Positions 50,137-63,417 of a DNA stretch of 64,000 nt are shown piece by piece. The first letter of the stretch is position 1. Each line of letters opens with the position of its first letter. The notes beneath the pieces were generated by a model. That model made no database searches, was not told where the DNA came from, and saw nothing but the letters and a program-made list of their open reading frames with translations. Source of the stretch: Owenia fusiformis. Lineage: Eukaryota; Annelida; Polychaeta; Sabellida; Oweniidae. A program made the position numbers and the translations under genes. The stretch lies in contig CAIIXF020000007.1 in assembly GCA_903813345.2 (NCBI GenBank), positions 21,687,564 through 21,751,563 of the forward strand. The letters run 5' to 3'.

Positions 50137-53100
50137 ATGGCACCTTCGAAGATCACAGAAAATGAAATTAAGAATCCAGGATTTTACGTTGGAATAGCCG
50201 GAGAATTCATTGGTACATTTGTTCTACTGGCAGTCCAATGTGCCATTGTAATTAGATGGGACAATATCGACGATGGCTTAGCACGCACCCAGGGGGAGAG
50301 TGGTACACCTGTCCACATAGCACTCGGTATGGGGTTCACGCTTGGCCTACTGGTTGAAGCGTTGGGTCCTGTCAGTGGGGCCCATGTCAACCCTGCCGTT
50401 ACTATAGCCATGCTGATTGCACAAAAAATATCTCTCATGAGGGGTAAGTGTGCATCGTTTGAAATCTAATGAAATGTTGTAATGGAATAAAAGGCCCTTT
50501 GAAAGTTTAAACCTATTTGGCTTATAAGTATTGTTTCTCGATGCAGTCATAAACCCCTTTCTTTAAATTTCAAAAAATTATCTTTGTATATTTTTTTTAA
50601 AATTGTCTTTTACTGAAAATACGATTTTTGGCATTTGATAATATCTACTTTTGATAGCGCCGAAAAGCATATTACAATAATGAAAATCCGACAAATCTTT
50701 AATCAAGTCATAAAAATAATATATTATGAACTTTGCACGGGACCTTTAATAAAATTGTTTGACAATGTTCTTGATATATAGAGACCTTAATGAAAATTGC
50801 GGTTGTACATCTGATTTTTCATTTTGATCGAGTGGTTAGTAGAACAATTCACAATTAGAAAAAAATTAATAAATTGTACTTATGATAAACAATTTATATT
50901 TAGAAATAATGAATAATTACGCATGTCGCTATCGTCTGCTTTGTACATATTATGAGTGAAGGAGACAAAACTCAAGGCCCATGTAGACAGGAGGGGGTCG
51001 GTCTGATGGTACCCCGCAATTTGAAAACTCATTTGAATAATTTTTCTTATATAGGCCGTATTTTCATGAAATAAAAAGTACCCATTTTACTCTTGGGGAA
51101 ACATAAATGGAATATAGTAGCCCAGACAGAATACGTCAAACTGATTATATATTTGAAAACTAGAGTAAAATTCCATTTTTGTTTCAATATGGCTTATAAA
51201 GTGCATTTTCATTGGGCAAAAGTGCCAATATGTTTTTAATCTAGGAAACTATATATTCTTCTGCAAAACAAATATAATTTTAATTTCTTAAAATGCTATA
51301 TCTAACATAATATGAAAAGATTCATATATTATATGAATCTGTAATGAAGGTCAATTGCTAAAAAAGAATTGTGATCATTGTCCCCATTTTCATTGTCATG
51401 TTGTGCCATTCGATATTCAAGCGTTAAACGTGGCAAACATGACCTACACCCAAATACCATTCATCAATGCCATTTCTGACAAAAGGACATGTCTGCCTAG
51501 AGAAAGCTAAGAGCATCATATTTTTTACATTCATGGTCCACTTTGATATTAGAGTTGATTTGAAAAGAACTACTTGTCTCTACAGACAATCTTAATGGTT
51601 AAAAACACAGAATGAAACTCTTAAGTGTAATGATTTATATATTTTGTTTTGTGATATGTTTGCAGGTATCGTATCTTAAACGTGTAGTTATATTGTGGGT
51701 ATGTCGTAATCTAGCAGTTTCTTATCTTTATTTATTTATTTATTTATTAAGCCTCCAATACTGAAGAATAGTTTGACAATTAAAATAATCTTACACTATA
51801 CTGTACCTTATGCTAATTAAACAATTACAATATCATGAATTATGCATGTATACATATGAGCAAAATTTAGACCCAAAATAACAATGGATACATTGGTAAA
51901 TCAGCCAATAAATCTTCATTGGTACATACTTGAGACATTCTTAAATGAAATAATCAAAACATTATCCCAATTTTCCATTGGGAACTTCATGCCTAAAATA
52001 TTGTTAAATAAAACCTTGAAAGTTTGAAAGTTTCTTAAATGTAGGATTTTCCTTAGTCAAATTTTCAATCCGATCACCTTTCTGTCAACATAATTATCAC
52101 AACCCATAATAAAATGGTAAAGATTCTCTAATGAGTTATTATAACATTTCTTACACTCCCTATTTTCTCTAGGTAATGCATGGTTTTTAATTTCTAAATT
52201 ATGTACACATAGTATTTAATCATCATATTACATTTTTGATTTAGTTCGGGATGTTTGAGTCATCATAACGAAAACATGTTAAATGACCTTTGTCTTTGAC
52301 AAGTTAAAAACTCGATCTTATACTTCACATTTAAGTGCTATATCTGAACTGTACTTTTTAAAACTTTATACTGAACATGCAGTCTTTGATAATCCTTTAT
52401 CAGGGCCATAATAACATCTCAAGGCTAATACGAAAATCATATATTATCAAAGATATGGTGCAATATTTAGATAACTTCAATCATACCAAGGTCGCTACCC
52501 TTTTCAGTATAAATTGGCATACACACTCTAAACCTCGTGCATTCTTGTCTATCCCAACTTTCGCATTTTCAAAACGGAAGAATCGGGACGGACGTACAAG
52601 AATCTAAGAAAGTAAAACAGAAAAGGACCAGAAATGAAATGTGAAAATTGATCCCTGCGATCCCTCGAGAGCAATAATTTATGCAAAATGCTATCGTAAC
52701 TTTCTTCACTTTCTATTGAGAGCTGTTGCAACTAGACAAGTGATATTTAAATGACTGTCGATTTACATCCCCCCCCCCAATGTTGGCAACTTGAAGTTTC
52801 CATTGGATTGTGTATCAAAGCCTGCTTGCTCTTACGCTGTTCCCTAATTTCATTAGTTTATTGAGTTTTAACTTTGATGGCATTATTTTAATTCACCAAA
52901 AATATACTCAGGCTTTGGTCCAAAAAGGGACTCCCCGTTGCCAAATTTACGAATGGGAGTGTACTATGTACATAAACTATGAAATAGGTTCTACAAAACT
53001 AAACGCCACTTCTCATGGAGATAACATTGTCTCAAATACAATAACTATGTAGTATATCACATATCATCAGTAGCAAGATAAGGCTTTACAACTTTGAATA

Positions 53101-56100
53101 AATACAGAGTGACCCAAAAACAGCCACACCAAAAACTGGTTACTTTAGTTTCATGTTAAAAGATGATTCAAAGGATGATCTACTCTAGATGATTCAAAAA
53201 ATGTGTGAACTTTTCAAAACATAGATCATGATATCAGGAGCAGGGGCTAGTCAAACCGTGTGTCATTAATATCGGGATCGACTGTTTCCCGAGTGATTTC
53301 TAAGAACGCCATCCAATGCAATTGCGCCAGATCTCGCAGTGTTTAATAAGCGTTGTGTATATCAAGTGTTTAATGTTTAAATAATGTACCCGTGATTTCA
53401 TTCTGACCATTTGGATGGTTAGGTTTGTCATCTATCTCTTGTTTGTTCTTTTATGGTTCTGCAGTTCTCAGTCTTCTACTGAAGAATCATGTGTGATTTC
53501 AATTACTTTGACTACCGTTGACCTGTCCCCGATGGAGTCTTGCACAGTGCTAATGTCTTATTGTTTATCATTATCATCATGTTATTTTGTCATACATAGA
53601 TTCTAGTTTGTGTAACTAGTATACGAGCTGATTGTATAATTTATTTAAACTTTGGCTACGACTGCTTTGGATCACGCTGTAAGAACAATTATTGAAATCG
53701 TATGTTGTATTAATATATCCTATTTTGTTTTCATGACTTATCTGATAAACGTCCTTCTAAGAGACTAGCTAGACCATGTTGTTGAAATGTTAAAATCACA
53801 TTTAAGTGAAAAGGTCATCAAAAAGCTTCAACAATGGATCATGATATTTGTCGGGATATTTGTCTAACACGAATTGTGTCAAAGGGTCATTTGAGTAGTA
53901 TTGGATTATTTTTAGATAAATCGTTGCAATTTTTAAATTTCAAATCAACATTTAACAAATATTTTAGGTGAGGTTTCCGATGAGCTCATCATTTCATAAA
54001 ATCATTAACTCATATTTTTTATTCTAATGATTCAGGTTAAAATATCTGTAATTAATCGACTAATAACTACAAGTATTTAGGTTATCATATTTTCTATAAA
54101 TGCTTACATTGGTATGATAAAACACTTGATATAAAAGCAAAATACTTCACTATAACAACCTATTCCATTAAGGTTTTCATTGATATATAGGTTGAAACGT
54201 GGTAAATGTCATGTCTAGATTGTTCTCTTGGCGTTTCAAGATAAAAAAGGACCACGAGTTGTTTGTAGAATGAATCGGGGGATCTAAAAACATCAATACA
54301 CTTTAATACATTTTATTGACTATAAGATTGCACCATATAATCCCTAAAAATATTTCTCATTTTCAAGAATTATCTATGGATTAACACCTGGAGGTATTTT
54401 TATTTTCTGAACTTCAGAGGACTGGGAAGTGGGAATCGTTGATTATGATCGATTTTAAGTAATATTAATGTTGATTTTAATAGGTTTCATGTATGCCAAT
54501 GGTTTCTCAAATTGTGTAAATGGTACCCCTTCCATTATCCCTAGAGTTTTCTCTTTTAAGAATTTCCCATAGTAATCCAGTGGTATAGTTCTACGCAAAT
54601 TTTGAGATAACAGGAAAGTAAATCATCAATACACACCTTATTGGGTTGTTTTGGTTTATATCACATGCTCCGGGCATCATGTACAATAGGTTTAATTTAT
54701 TTACAAATGATATCTTGATAAGGTAAGCCAGAATTTTAAAGGCCCATATAAAGTTTAAACAACATTGCCTATAGTCTTATGAAACGTTTCAATTTAATTT
54801 CAAAAAGTTAATTTGGTAGGACTTTTTTGATTATTATAAATTTATTCCAAAATTAATTCTAGTTGCCACGCAAATACATTGTGATAATTTACACCAAACA
54901 CACCCTAATCTTCCGGTAAAAAAACAAGAACTCCAAGAGCAGAAAAATGGTTCAGATAAATCTATTTAAAACATTTATTTCTCGTTGAACCCTGTACATA
55001 AATAATTAAAACACGACGACATTCTATTTTCACCCCAAAATGAGAAAATGGGATGAGAAAAAGATGAAGTTGGGACTTACTTGCCCACCTCATCCCAGTG
55101 ACTTGCCCTTGCACACACGAATATCCTGTCTTGCAAAAACAAAGCTAATTAAAAATTATAATAAGTCACTCCTGTTTCAACAGAAGAGGTTTTGCCAAAT
55201 AAAAACGTTCACTGTTGACAGGAATTCACCAGAGAGATGTGTTCACTAACTCAGGTTTTACTGTAGTTTTGACTATGGAGACCTATAACTTTAATTGTTG
55301 AATGTGAAAAAAATATCATTGTTTTGTTAAATAAAGTTTGTCAATTCAATTTTTTCTACCAAACTTGTATTTTTGCGAGAACTCAGATTCTGTCATATGA
55401 CTTGCGGCAAACATACCAGTTCCCATTGGTTTATATGGGAATGTCGATTTTCAAAACTTCATCAGAAAAACATCAGATTTTCCATCAATCTCCGACCAAA
55501 TGTAAAACTGTAGGTATTCGAAATTATGTAAATATATATTTCAAGCCTTGAAATTAATATTTTCTTCACAGACGATGCAAATAAAAAGTCAAACATAAAT
55601 ATATTAAATAGGCTTTAGCACGTAATCCAATGGGGGAGTTAAGGTTGCCAAATTTAAAGAGGGGAGTGTATCTTCGCGTTTACTAAAACATTGAAAACAT
55701 CCAAAATCAAAAATGTCTAAATGTTAACACATGATTTGAACTAAGAATGTCGAACTTGTCATGTATTTGAAAGGGTTCAACAACTACATGGCGTGTTTTT
55801 CTAGTCACAATTGTTTGATTTTTCAATTACAGCTATTCCTTACATAGCAGTACAGATAGCTGGCGCTCTAGCAGGGGCTGGCTTCATATATGGGTGAGGA
55901 AATGTTATCTAAATGTAAAATTAATGTTTACTTTTATGGATGAATTGCCCCTTTTTCTGGTCAATAAGATAAGTTCAATATTTCAAGTTCAAAAGTTACT
56001 CCAACAGACATGAAGACTGATGTAAACCTTTTTTGTTATCATTGAAATAAAATATTTGCCCTTTGAAATTGAAACAAATATGGTACTTGTAATGTTGATA

Positions 56101-58850
56101 GCTAGGGTCCAGTCTTTTTGAGTTTTTTACAAAGGATCAAATTTACAGACACATTTAATTACAGACCTTTTGATGAGAATGCTTTTTTGTTTAGCGTAAC
56201 GCCTGCTTCAAGACGCGGTAACCTCGCTGTGACAGCCCCTGGGCCAGAAGTGACCGACACCCAGGCCGTACTCTTGGAGATGTTCTTTACAGCTGTCTTG
56301 ATATTAAGCATACTGGGTGCTACTGATGAACGCTTAAAGCCAAGATACGTTCCATCCGTACCTATAGGCACGACTCTTACCGCCTTAGTATTGATGGGGG
56401 TGAGGGTAGACAATATAAATACCCATGTCATTACCAGTACTAATTAACAGAAAAATAGATCCAAATTTGAAAACAAATTCGATCCAAGATTTGTTCATGT
56501 TCTTGCTTCGATGGATAAATTCAGCCCCAAACACATCAAACAGAAAGGCATAGTAGACCATTGTTTCAAAAGATGTCTCCAATATTGTCTTCTATTCAAC
56601 TTTGCATCCCCGTTGCTTAATCTCCGTGATATATATTCACGGGTGATTTGTCTATTTGATTATTTTCATGACAAATATGTGTAGAAATATTTGACAACAT
56701 ATATTTCACATTCAATATTTCACTCTCATGTATGTTGCATCATAAACTCAACATCAATGTAGCGATAACTCTGCCTTCTTTACATGTAAATATGTTTCAG
56801 GTAAAATCTACCGGTGCTAGCCTTAATCCCGCGCGATCTCTTGGACCCGCTGTTATTATGCGACTTTGGAGGTCACATTGGGTAAGTAGGGGCATCAGTC
56901 TACTACATTGCGGAAAAGTAAAAAGCTAAGGCAAATACTTATTATATGTAATTAAATTTTATTTGATGATTTTTTATTTCAATAAAGGCAATATACCAAT
57001 TATAAATAAACTCTGCGCGCGGGGTATATTTGCTCTATGCGAGGGTTGTCCCAGAAGTAATGCACTATATGCTCTAACTTTCTTTAATATTCTTCAATTC
57101 AGTTGAAATTTTGTGTATATAACATTGAAGTTTTATCTATTATACCTTGAAGTCTCTGTACCAATCTTTCTAATTATGAAAATATCTAAAGTGTTATTTT
57201 ATTAATATTTCTTTCCTTTAAATGATCAAAATGTTTGAGAAATTGTTCAATTTATTCAGCATGATGTTAACCAAGTACAAATAACAAATGACATTTAGCA
57301 CTGTGATGTCATAATACCACATTTCAATAGTCACGCATTCAAATACAGTCACTGTCAATTCTCACCTGATAACATGTCTTGCTTTTGGTGGCCTAATTTC
57401 ATATTTCACAAGGACTCACAGCCACGCAAAAAAATAAATTATATAAGGAGTATATACCAGATAGAACTACAATTATGAGGTGGCAGAAGTTATTTAAAAG
57501 AGATGATTTGACCCTGGATGACAAACATGGGAGGCAAAAACTCCACAAGTCACAGTGGAAGAAATTGCCAAGAGTGTTTGACCTGACAGGCATCAAAAGT
57601 AACACTGTGCAATATACATCCATTAAACTAGGATGAGCTCCTAGTAAAGTATCTTAAAATGTATTTTTGACCATACTTCTTATAGCTACACAAAGTGGTA
57701 TTTGTTGATAAATATTTCATATTTTCAATTTTTTGTTCCTTTTGACGTGACTACCTGCCCCACCCTACTCAAACTAACCAACTTGATTTTATTACAACAT
57801 CAATATAGTTTTATCAGTCAACATGGAAATTTGTGGAATAATCAAAATGTCAAGGAACATTTACTGAAAATTTCATGGACAAATATCAATTATTGATAAA
57901 GTTAGAGCATATACTGCATTACTTCTGGGACAACCCTCGTATTTCTTTTAAGAATAATAATGGTTCGACGCAATTTTTAGCATTGAATTCATTCTACATC
58001 AATATTCAATCGTATTGTTTGTCGTGTACGCGAGATACATTAATCATCCGTTTCAGAAAGTGTTTTCAATTTTTACTTCTAACATTTGAATCGATTTTGA
58101 ATCCTTCACCATGCCTGGTTAGCTTTTGAAGCCATGTTAGTTTTTGAGATTGTTGTTTTTGTAGTAAAGGTGGTAAATGGTAAAGTACAAATTGTATGTA
58201 CTACTAGCATCCGTGGCAAAACAAACACACGATGTATACTAATAATAATTATTTATTAATTTATGTTTTTTTTAATTAAATTTATTTACTAATGAATCAT
58301 TTTATAACAATGTAATGTTAGCTACCTTGTGTTTCTTTTTTCAGGTTTACTGGGTGGGGCCTATAGCCGGGGCTATCATCTCATCTATTCTATACAGATA
58401 TGGTTTCGCCTACATATTATACCAAGACTTGGACCACAAAGAAGCAGAGGCAAAACGGCTACTTCGGCAAGGAGGTAGCCATTGTTAATCATTTATTAGC
58501 GTATATAGGTTGCCACCTTTAATTGAATCTGAACACTAATCAATGTTATCTGTTGATTTTAGTTGTGAGTTCGAGCTTCAAAATCATAAAAAGCACGATC
58601 CCAAATAACGATATCACATTATAAATACTTCCCCTAAATTATGACATTTGTTATATAATATCATTATCCAGCTAAAAACTAATCACATGATTTTAAATGA
58701 ATGTATAAGCATGACATATAGATTTTATTTTCAGGGAAATATGAAGAATTACAGGTGAACAACGGAACTACGATTGTGTACGACAACATTGCTTACATCA
58801 CTGACTCTAATGACAAGAAAGACTCAAAATATTATAAAGACAAATTTTGA
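50137..58850 (+). CDS. Aquaporin (6 exons, complete)
   Basis: Exons are 50137-50443, 55833-55893, 56195-56399, 56801-56881, 58345-58474 and 58735-58850, all in phase, giving 299 residues. It is a six-helix plasma-membrane channel of the classical aquaporin (AQP1/AQP4-like) branch. Helix 1 follows GEFIGTFVLLAV (22-33). The two pore motifs are SGAHVNPAVT (NPA 85-87) and TGASLNPARSLGPAV (NPA 200-202), and YWVGPIAGAIISS starts helix 6. Aligned without gaps to AQP1, the selectivity-filter positions are Met65, Val188, Ala197 and Arg203 instead of Phe, His, Cys and Arg. Aquaglyceroporin-specific residues are absent (the second motif is followed by ARS, not ARD). The tail is polar, with Tyr and Lys. 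The ATG at 50137 is preferred over an in-frame upstream TTG. Intron 1 is about 5.4 kb. Water transport is likely, but the filter suggests altered selectivity. Confidence 0.93.
50600..51700. other. Aquaporin intron 1, left part
   Basis: AT-rich, with no recognised exon or repeat. Confidence 0.4.
51729..52225 (-). mobile_element. 5'-truncated LINE 3' end in aquaporin intron 1
   Basis: On the minus strand, about 52215-52060 reads ENRECKKCYNNSLENLYHFI then MGCDNYVDRK, the Cys-Cys-His-Cys tail found at the end of LINE ORF2. The strand ends at a (ttta)n run at 51729-51752, which is a (taaa)n 3' tail in LINE orientation. The rest of the LINE is absent. Confidence 0.72.
53105..53300 (+). mobile_element. 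Single mariner-like terminus
   Basis: TA followed by cagagtgacccaaaaacagc at 53105 looks like one end of a Tc1/mariner element. No inverted partner was found in the intron, so it is probably a truncated relic. The right limit is arbitrary. Confidence 0.45.
53400..55800. other. Aquaporin intron 1, right part
   Basis: Short frames only. No recognised domain, RNA gene or repeat. Confidence 0.4.
57040..57939 (+). mobile_element. 900-bp decayed mariner element in aquaporin intron 4
   Basis: The left end cgagggttgtcccagaagta and its inverse at 57920-57939 form terminal repeats of about 40 bases. TA follows on the right and TG (a decayed TA) precedes on the left. In the interior, about 57480-57615 reads, in shifting frames, WQKLFKRDDLTLDDKHGR, PQVTVEEIAKSV and DLTGIKSNTVQY. 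These are the N-terminal helix-turn-helix parts of a mariner transposase. The catalytic half is deleted. Confidence 0.8.
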
Positions 58851-58955
58851 GTTTTTGTTGAGGTTTGGCACGTGGATATGTATAGTGTATTATATAGCTC
58901 ATACTGTGATTGTTTAATTATACTTGTTCGATATGTAACGCATATGTAACTGTTT

Positions 58956-58961
58956 AATAAA
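58956..58961 (+). terminator. Polyadenylation signal of the aquaporin gene
   Basis: AATAAA lies about 105 bases after the stop codon on the gene strand. Confidence 0.6.
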
Positions 58962-59545
58962 TGAAATTCACCATGTTATTGTACTGATGATACATGTATT
59001 CAATATCGGTTTATGTTTGAAAACAAATATTACATCAGACCTGTATGTAATTAACATCATATAAATAGAATAAAATATTATTTATAAAATATCTCCGCAA
59101 AATAGAAACAAATTGTTCAGTTGATTACAATTTTGAATGAATTAGTTTGTTCTGTGTTTGTTCTTTAGTTCTGCACATCATTATTTACAGCTGCTACTAA
59201 GTGCTGGAGTTGTCTTGTCTATGAACCTTTGCTGGAAATCAAGCATCCCAGAGCTCCTAAATGTGATCCATGCTTGATAAATTCGAAGTCTACAGACTGA
59301 AAAAAGAATCACTCCATATGAACCATAGAAACTAGAATCTCACACTAATATTTCAAAGAGTTATTTCATTATTTACAATTTGTTTTTGGAGTTATTTCGA
59401 ATTTAAAAAGTATAGAAAACACTAATAATCTGCCATCTTTATTAACCTCATTTATAAGTTTAAAAAGAAATAACGATAAACGTAAAGATCCGATGCTCCT
59501 TCAGTCTATATATGCCCCTAGTAGAGCAAACTAAGGTGATAAACA

Positions 59546-61872
59546 CACGCCTAACCATCGGCGTCAAAAAATAGCGGAGTACAGTTTTTTGTACGGTGAC
59601 GCAAATCGACTGCTTTGGAGCAAAAACTATGACAAGGGTTCTAAAAAATTAATTTGATGAAAACAAATACGATTTCATGTGAATAGGGCTGCCATCGAAC
59701 TCAAATGTCAGTGTCGACAGTCGAACTCTGCTGTCGAAAATATTGTCGACAATCGAACTTTCCAGGGAGAAAAAATCATCGGGAAAAAAAGAAAAATTAT
59801 TTCTGTGTTGTTGGTTAGTTTTTTCCAAATCTTTCAACACAAATATCATACAAATGTTAATATGTTTTATTTGTTGCCAAGTTAATAGAATATTATAGAC
59901 GAAAATGGGACAAATACCTGCAATGTTTCGACCGGGATTTATTTCGACTGCTCGGGCGAAATCTCGTACAACGTCTCGCAAGAGAGAAGAGAAGTCATGA
60001 AGGGAACTTCCGGGTGAATTTATTTTTTGAAAATGAAATGAATGTGAACAATATTTCCGCAGAATACGCGCACATAACACGTTGAAATGTGTATTGAAAT
60101 GTATTGGGGCCATTTGGATATTTTCAAGTAAGTATTGATATCGTTTGCTGTCGACATGACGGGAATTTTGTCGACTTCGTTGTCGAACTTGCATTTTGAC
60201 TGACAAGTCGACGTTCCGACTAATGATGGCAGCCCTACATGTGAAATAAAAACAGCATTCACTTAGAAATGGTTTTAATTTTCTAATTATGATAAACGTT
60301 TTACGAGCACTGTTCGGATTTTTTCTGAGTGAATCAGCCCACATAATCGACCCAAGTGAAAAAGGTTGTCTTTTTCACATTTCTTTTGGTTATTATTTTC
60401 CCTGCCGTCTGAGCGTATGGATTATTTTTATGAGAATATGTATTTGTTAAATACACATTTTAGAACGGGCGAAGATTCAGCAAATAATCATTCATTGTGT
60501 ATATTTAAAAAAGATCAGATTGGTACTGTGACGCATAAGCTATACGGTGACGATTCATTATAATTTGTGAGAAGTAATATGAAGAACTCATTATTTATTT
60601 CAAATCGCATAAGTTTTAGTGTGGAAGTTCAAATGTTGATCCAGTCAAGTATCCCTCGTATAAATGTCGTCAAACGATCAGTATCAAGCGAAAGTTACTG
60701 CAGTCAATTTTGAATTTAAGATGTCGGAAAGGAAGTGTCGATTTCGATATTTTTAGTTTTATTCGAATTAAACTTCTTTATCGTTTGCGTTCTGCTTTGA
60801 TGAACTAAATGATACTAAAATGAAATGAAATGGAAGTTCTGGAGTATGATCATTTGTTCATATATAATGCATGGGCGCCACAGTTCAACAATATCTTCCA
60901 CGCTTAATGGAAGGTTACTGGAAATGTATGATACAGTAAGAATCATGAAACCAAAAACTCAGTGTATTTGTTGCTACGTTATTGATGTTTTTAAACAAGT
61001 AATGTCACATGTAAATCACATCTTGCACGTGTGACTTTTTAGGATGAAAGTTGCAATATCTTGCATGGGGTAAAGATGACTATATGCTGTCTTTGTAAGT
61101 CATATGAGAAAAGCCTGGTTTAGTTCAAATGATATCAAAGCATATCGTCAACTCTCAAATAGTTTGTTCCATGAAAACTAAAAATATTAAATGCGAAGGT
61201 GACGGCCGTAAGCTTCGCTTGATATTTACCAGTGATAATGTACATGTAGATCTGACACACGTCTTTACCTCTTGTTCAAACAGAAAGATTAGAGTTGAAT
61301 GTGTTTCAGTATTTAATACTTGTTATGAACAATTAATGGAAACATAAGAATTGATCTTTTTCAATGTTGTATGGGATACAACATTTGAATTTCCACACCA
61401 AAACTTATGGAATCTAAAGCTAATACTGAGCTCATATATTACGCTTCTTAAATTCTAAGCAATCGTCACCGTACAGCAGATGCGTCACCGTACAGATTTG
61501 ATCTTTTTTGAATATATACAGTGAATGGTTATTTGCCAAATCTTCATCTGTTCTAAAATGTGTAGATAACAAATACATATTCTCATAAAAATTATCCATA
61601 CTCGCAGTCGACTATGTGGGCCGATCCAGTCAGAGAAAATCCGAACAGTGATCGAAAAACTTTTATCATAATTATAAAGTTAAAACCATTTCTAAGAGAA
61701 TGCTGTTTTTATTACACCCGAAATCGTATTTATTTTCATCTAATTAATTTTTTTACAAACCTCATTATGGTTTTTGCTTCAACTCAGTTAATTTTCGTCA
61801 CCGTACAGAAAAGTGTACTACTGTATTTTTGACGCTGTACGGTGACGCCTGCTTCCGCGATGGTTAGGCGTG
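59546..61872. mobile_element. Foldback (long inverted repeat) element
   Basis: The outer ends cacgcctaaccatcg (59546-59560) and its inverse (61858-61872) bound two arms. After removing the insertion at 59684-60237 with its target duplication, the left arm to about 60574 is the inverse of about 61445-61872. Shared blocks include tttttatgagaatatgtatt and a frame reading MWADSLRKNPNSARK in one arm and MWADPVRENPNSDRK in the other. The motif tgtacggtgacg recurs at both ends of both arms. The 870-base centre has no recognised gene. The family is unknown. Confidence 0.85.
59684..60237. mobile_element. hAT-like MITE inserted in the foldback arm
   Basis: The terminus tagggctgccatc at the left and gatggcagcccta at the right are inverted. 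The 8-bp sequence catgtgaa is duplicated at 59676-59683 and 60238-60245. Both traits fit hAT elements. The interior has repeated gtcgac or tgtcgaa motifs and no transposase. The other arm of the host element is uninterrupted at the equivalent place (near 61715). Confidence 0.9.
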
Positions 61873-61889
61873 ATACATGATCACCTCTG

Positions 61890-62445
61890 AACTAAGGTTC
61901 CAATGTATTATTGGAAAGCTAAAAGGGTCAAGCTATAAGAATCTGACCTCCATTTGATTTTTTAGAGAATGCAAATTTAGATAAGGGTCATTAAGTGCAG
62001 TGGGCCCATTATGCTACAAAATGCTCCAGAATTTTTGTTTTTGGTCGAAATGAGATTTGATATTTGGAAATAGTATGTAGTTCCAATACACCGCTGGAAA
62101 GCTGAAAGGGTCAGCATTGATTAAGAATCTGACCTCCATTTGAAATTTAAATGAATGTAAAATGAGATATTAACCCTTTCAAACCCAAGGGGTCATTTAA
62201 TTTTATGAAAATCAATTTCAAAATGAATACCCTTATGACCAAAATGGATTATTCTTAGGTTTACAATTACTAGATATTCAATTAAATGTCAAATTATACT
62301 TTGGAAAATATTTAAAAGTTTGAACCCAGATAGGTTGAGACGGGGGTCATTAAGTGCAGATACCCCATAATGCTCCAAAATGCGTCAGAATTTTTGTTTT
62401 CGGTAGAAATGAGATTTGATATTTGAAAATAATATGTAATTCTGG
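61890..62445. repeat. Tandem repeat, about 180-bp unit, three diverged copies
   Basis: Gaatctgacctccatttga recurs near 61939 and 62135. A block from attaagtgcag to gagatttgatatttg recurs near 61989 and 62349. The spacing is about 180 or 360 bases, with a worn middle unit. Confidence 0.72.
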
Positions 62446-62987
62446 AAAAATACATTTTCCAACCAACCACCCTCCCACCCTCATATAAACTAAGTAGGGA
62501 AGCAAAAGTCACACGACTTCAGTCACGGAGAGTGACACAAAAATATCCTTTATGCAGTTGAAGTACAATCTCCTGTATGAAAAATCAATGAATTTTGCTC
62601 AAGTATTCATAAAAAAGATGGCACCAATGTTATGGGTATTAAACAATACTGTAGGTAATACATGTATAAGAGCAATGGTTTGATCATCTTCGGACATCTT
62701 CGTGATATCATACTGTACTTTTGAAAAATATGTTTTCAGAATACAGTTAGGGTGGATTCAATTTTACTGATCGAGTGATGACACTTTAAATGTGTTTTCA
62801 GCATTTTGCTACCTTATTTATAACAACAAATCAGTACTCGTTTTGGTTAAAAGGCACAACATTACTAACGTCAAACCTTGGGATAAAAGTTCCAAAAAGA
62901 AGCTGCTAAAATGATTCCAAGGTTCAACATGTTTCACATAATAGAATGAACTGTAGTTCACGTTAAAGAATGTACAGTTGTAACCCA

Positions 62988-63285
62988 GGAGGATTGGCTC
63001 CCAGGGACGCAACTCGATATTTGACCTTGACCTTGATCGATATCAACATTAAAAATGTCCTTAACGTCATTATTTTCAGACAAAATAACTGACTAAAAAT
63101 TCATGATCAGCAATCCAAAAGATTTGAAATAATACTAATCAAGACTTTTGTGTTTTGAAACTTTTTCTTCAGAAATATTAATAAGACCGAAACTTGCGGT
63201 TCAAATTCAGAAGCGTAATCATGACATCTTTCAAGATTGGATTCGTTGTTGGAAAATATCGAAATTGCATTCTGAGAGCCAATCC
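62988..63285. mobile_element. MITE-like element, family member 2
   Basis: The left terminus aggaggattggctcccag near 62988 and the right terminus attctgagagccaatcc ending 63285 match those of the element at 9975-10091. The interior is about 250 bases, unlike the 70 bases of the other copy, and non-coding. Confidence 0.6.
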
Positions 63286-63417
63286 TACCCACATTATAAC
63301 AATATTGATCTATGCTTACTTTCAAATTAGGTCTAAGGAGAAAATAATGCCCTCGGGGCTATCGGCCATTGGTCATTATTTCACCTAATACACAAGATTC
63401 ATGAAAAACTGAATAAA

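Noticed and set aside
53415-53606. Frame starting with a hydrophobic leader in aquaporin intron 1
   Set aside because: It resembles a signal peptide by chance; no conserved domain, promoter or further exon is seen.
59649-60344. 231-codon minus-strand frame
   Set aside because: It runs across the hAT-like MITE and the foldback arm, so it cannot be an ancestral gene. Only the first 40 or so codons are shared with the other arm.
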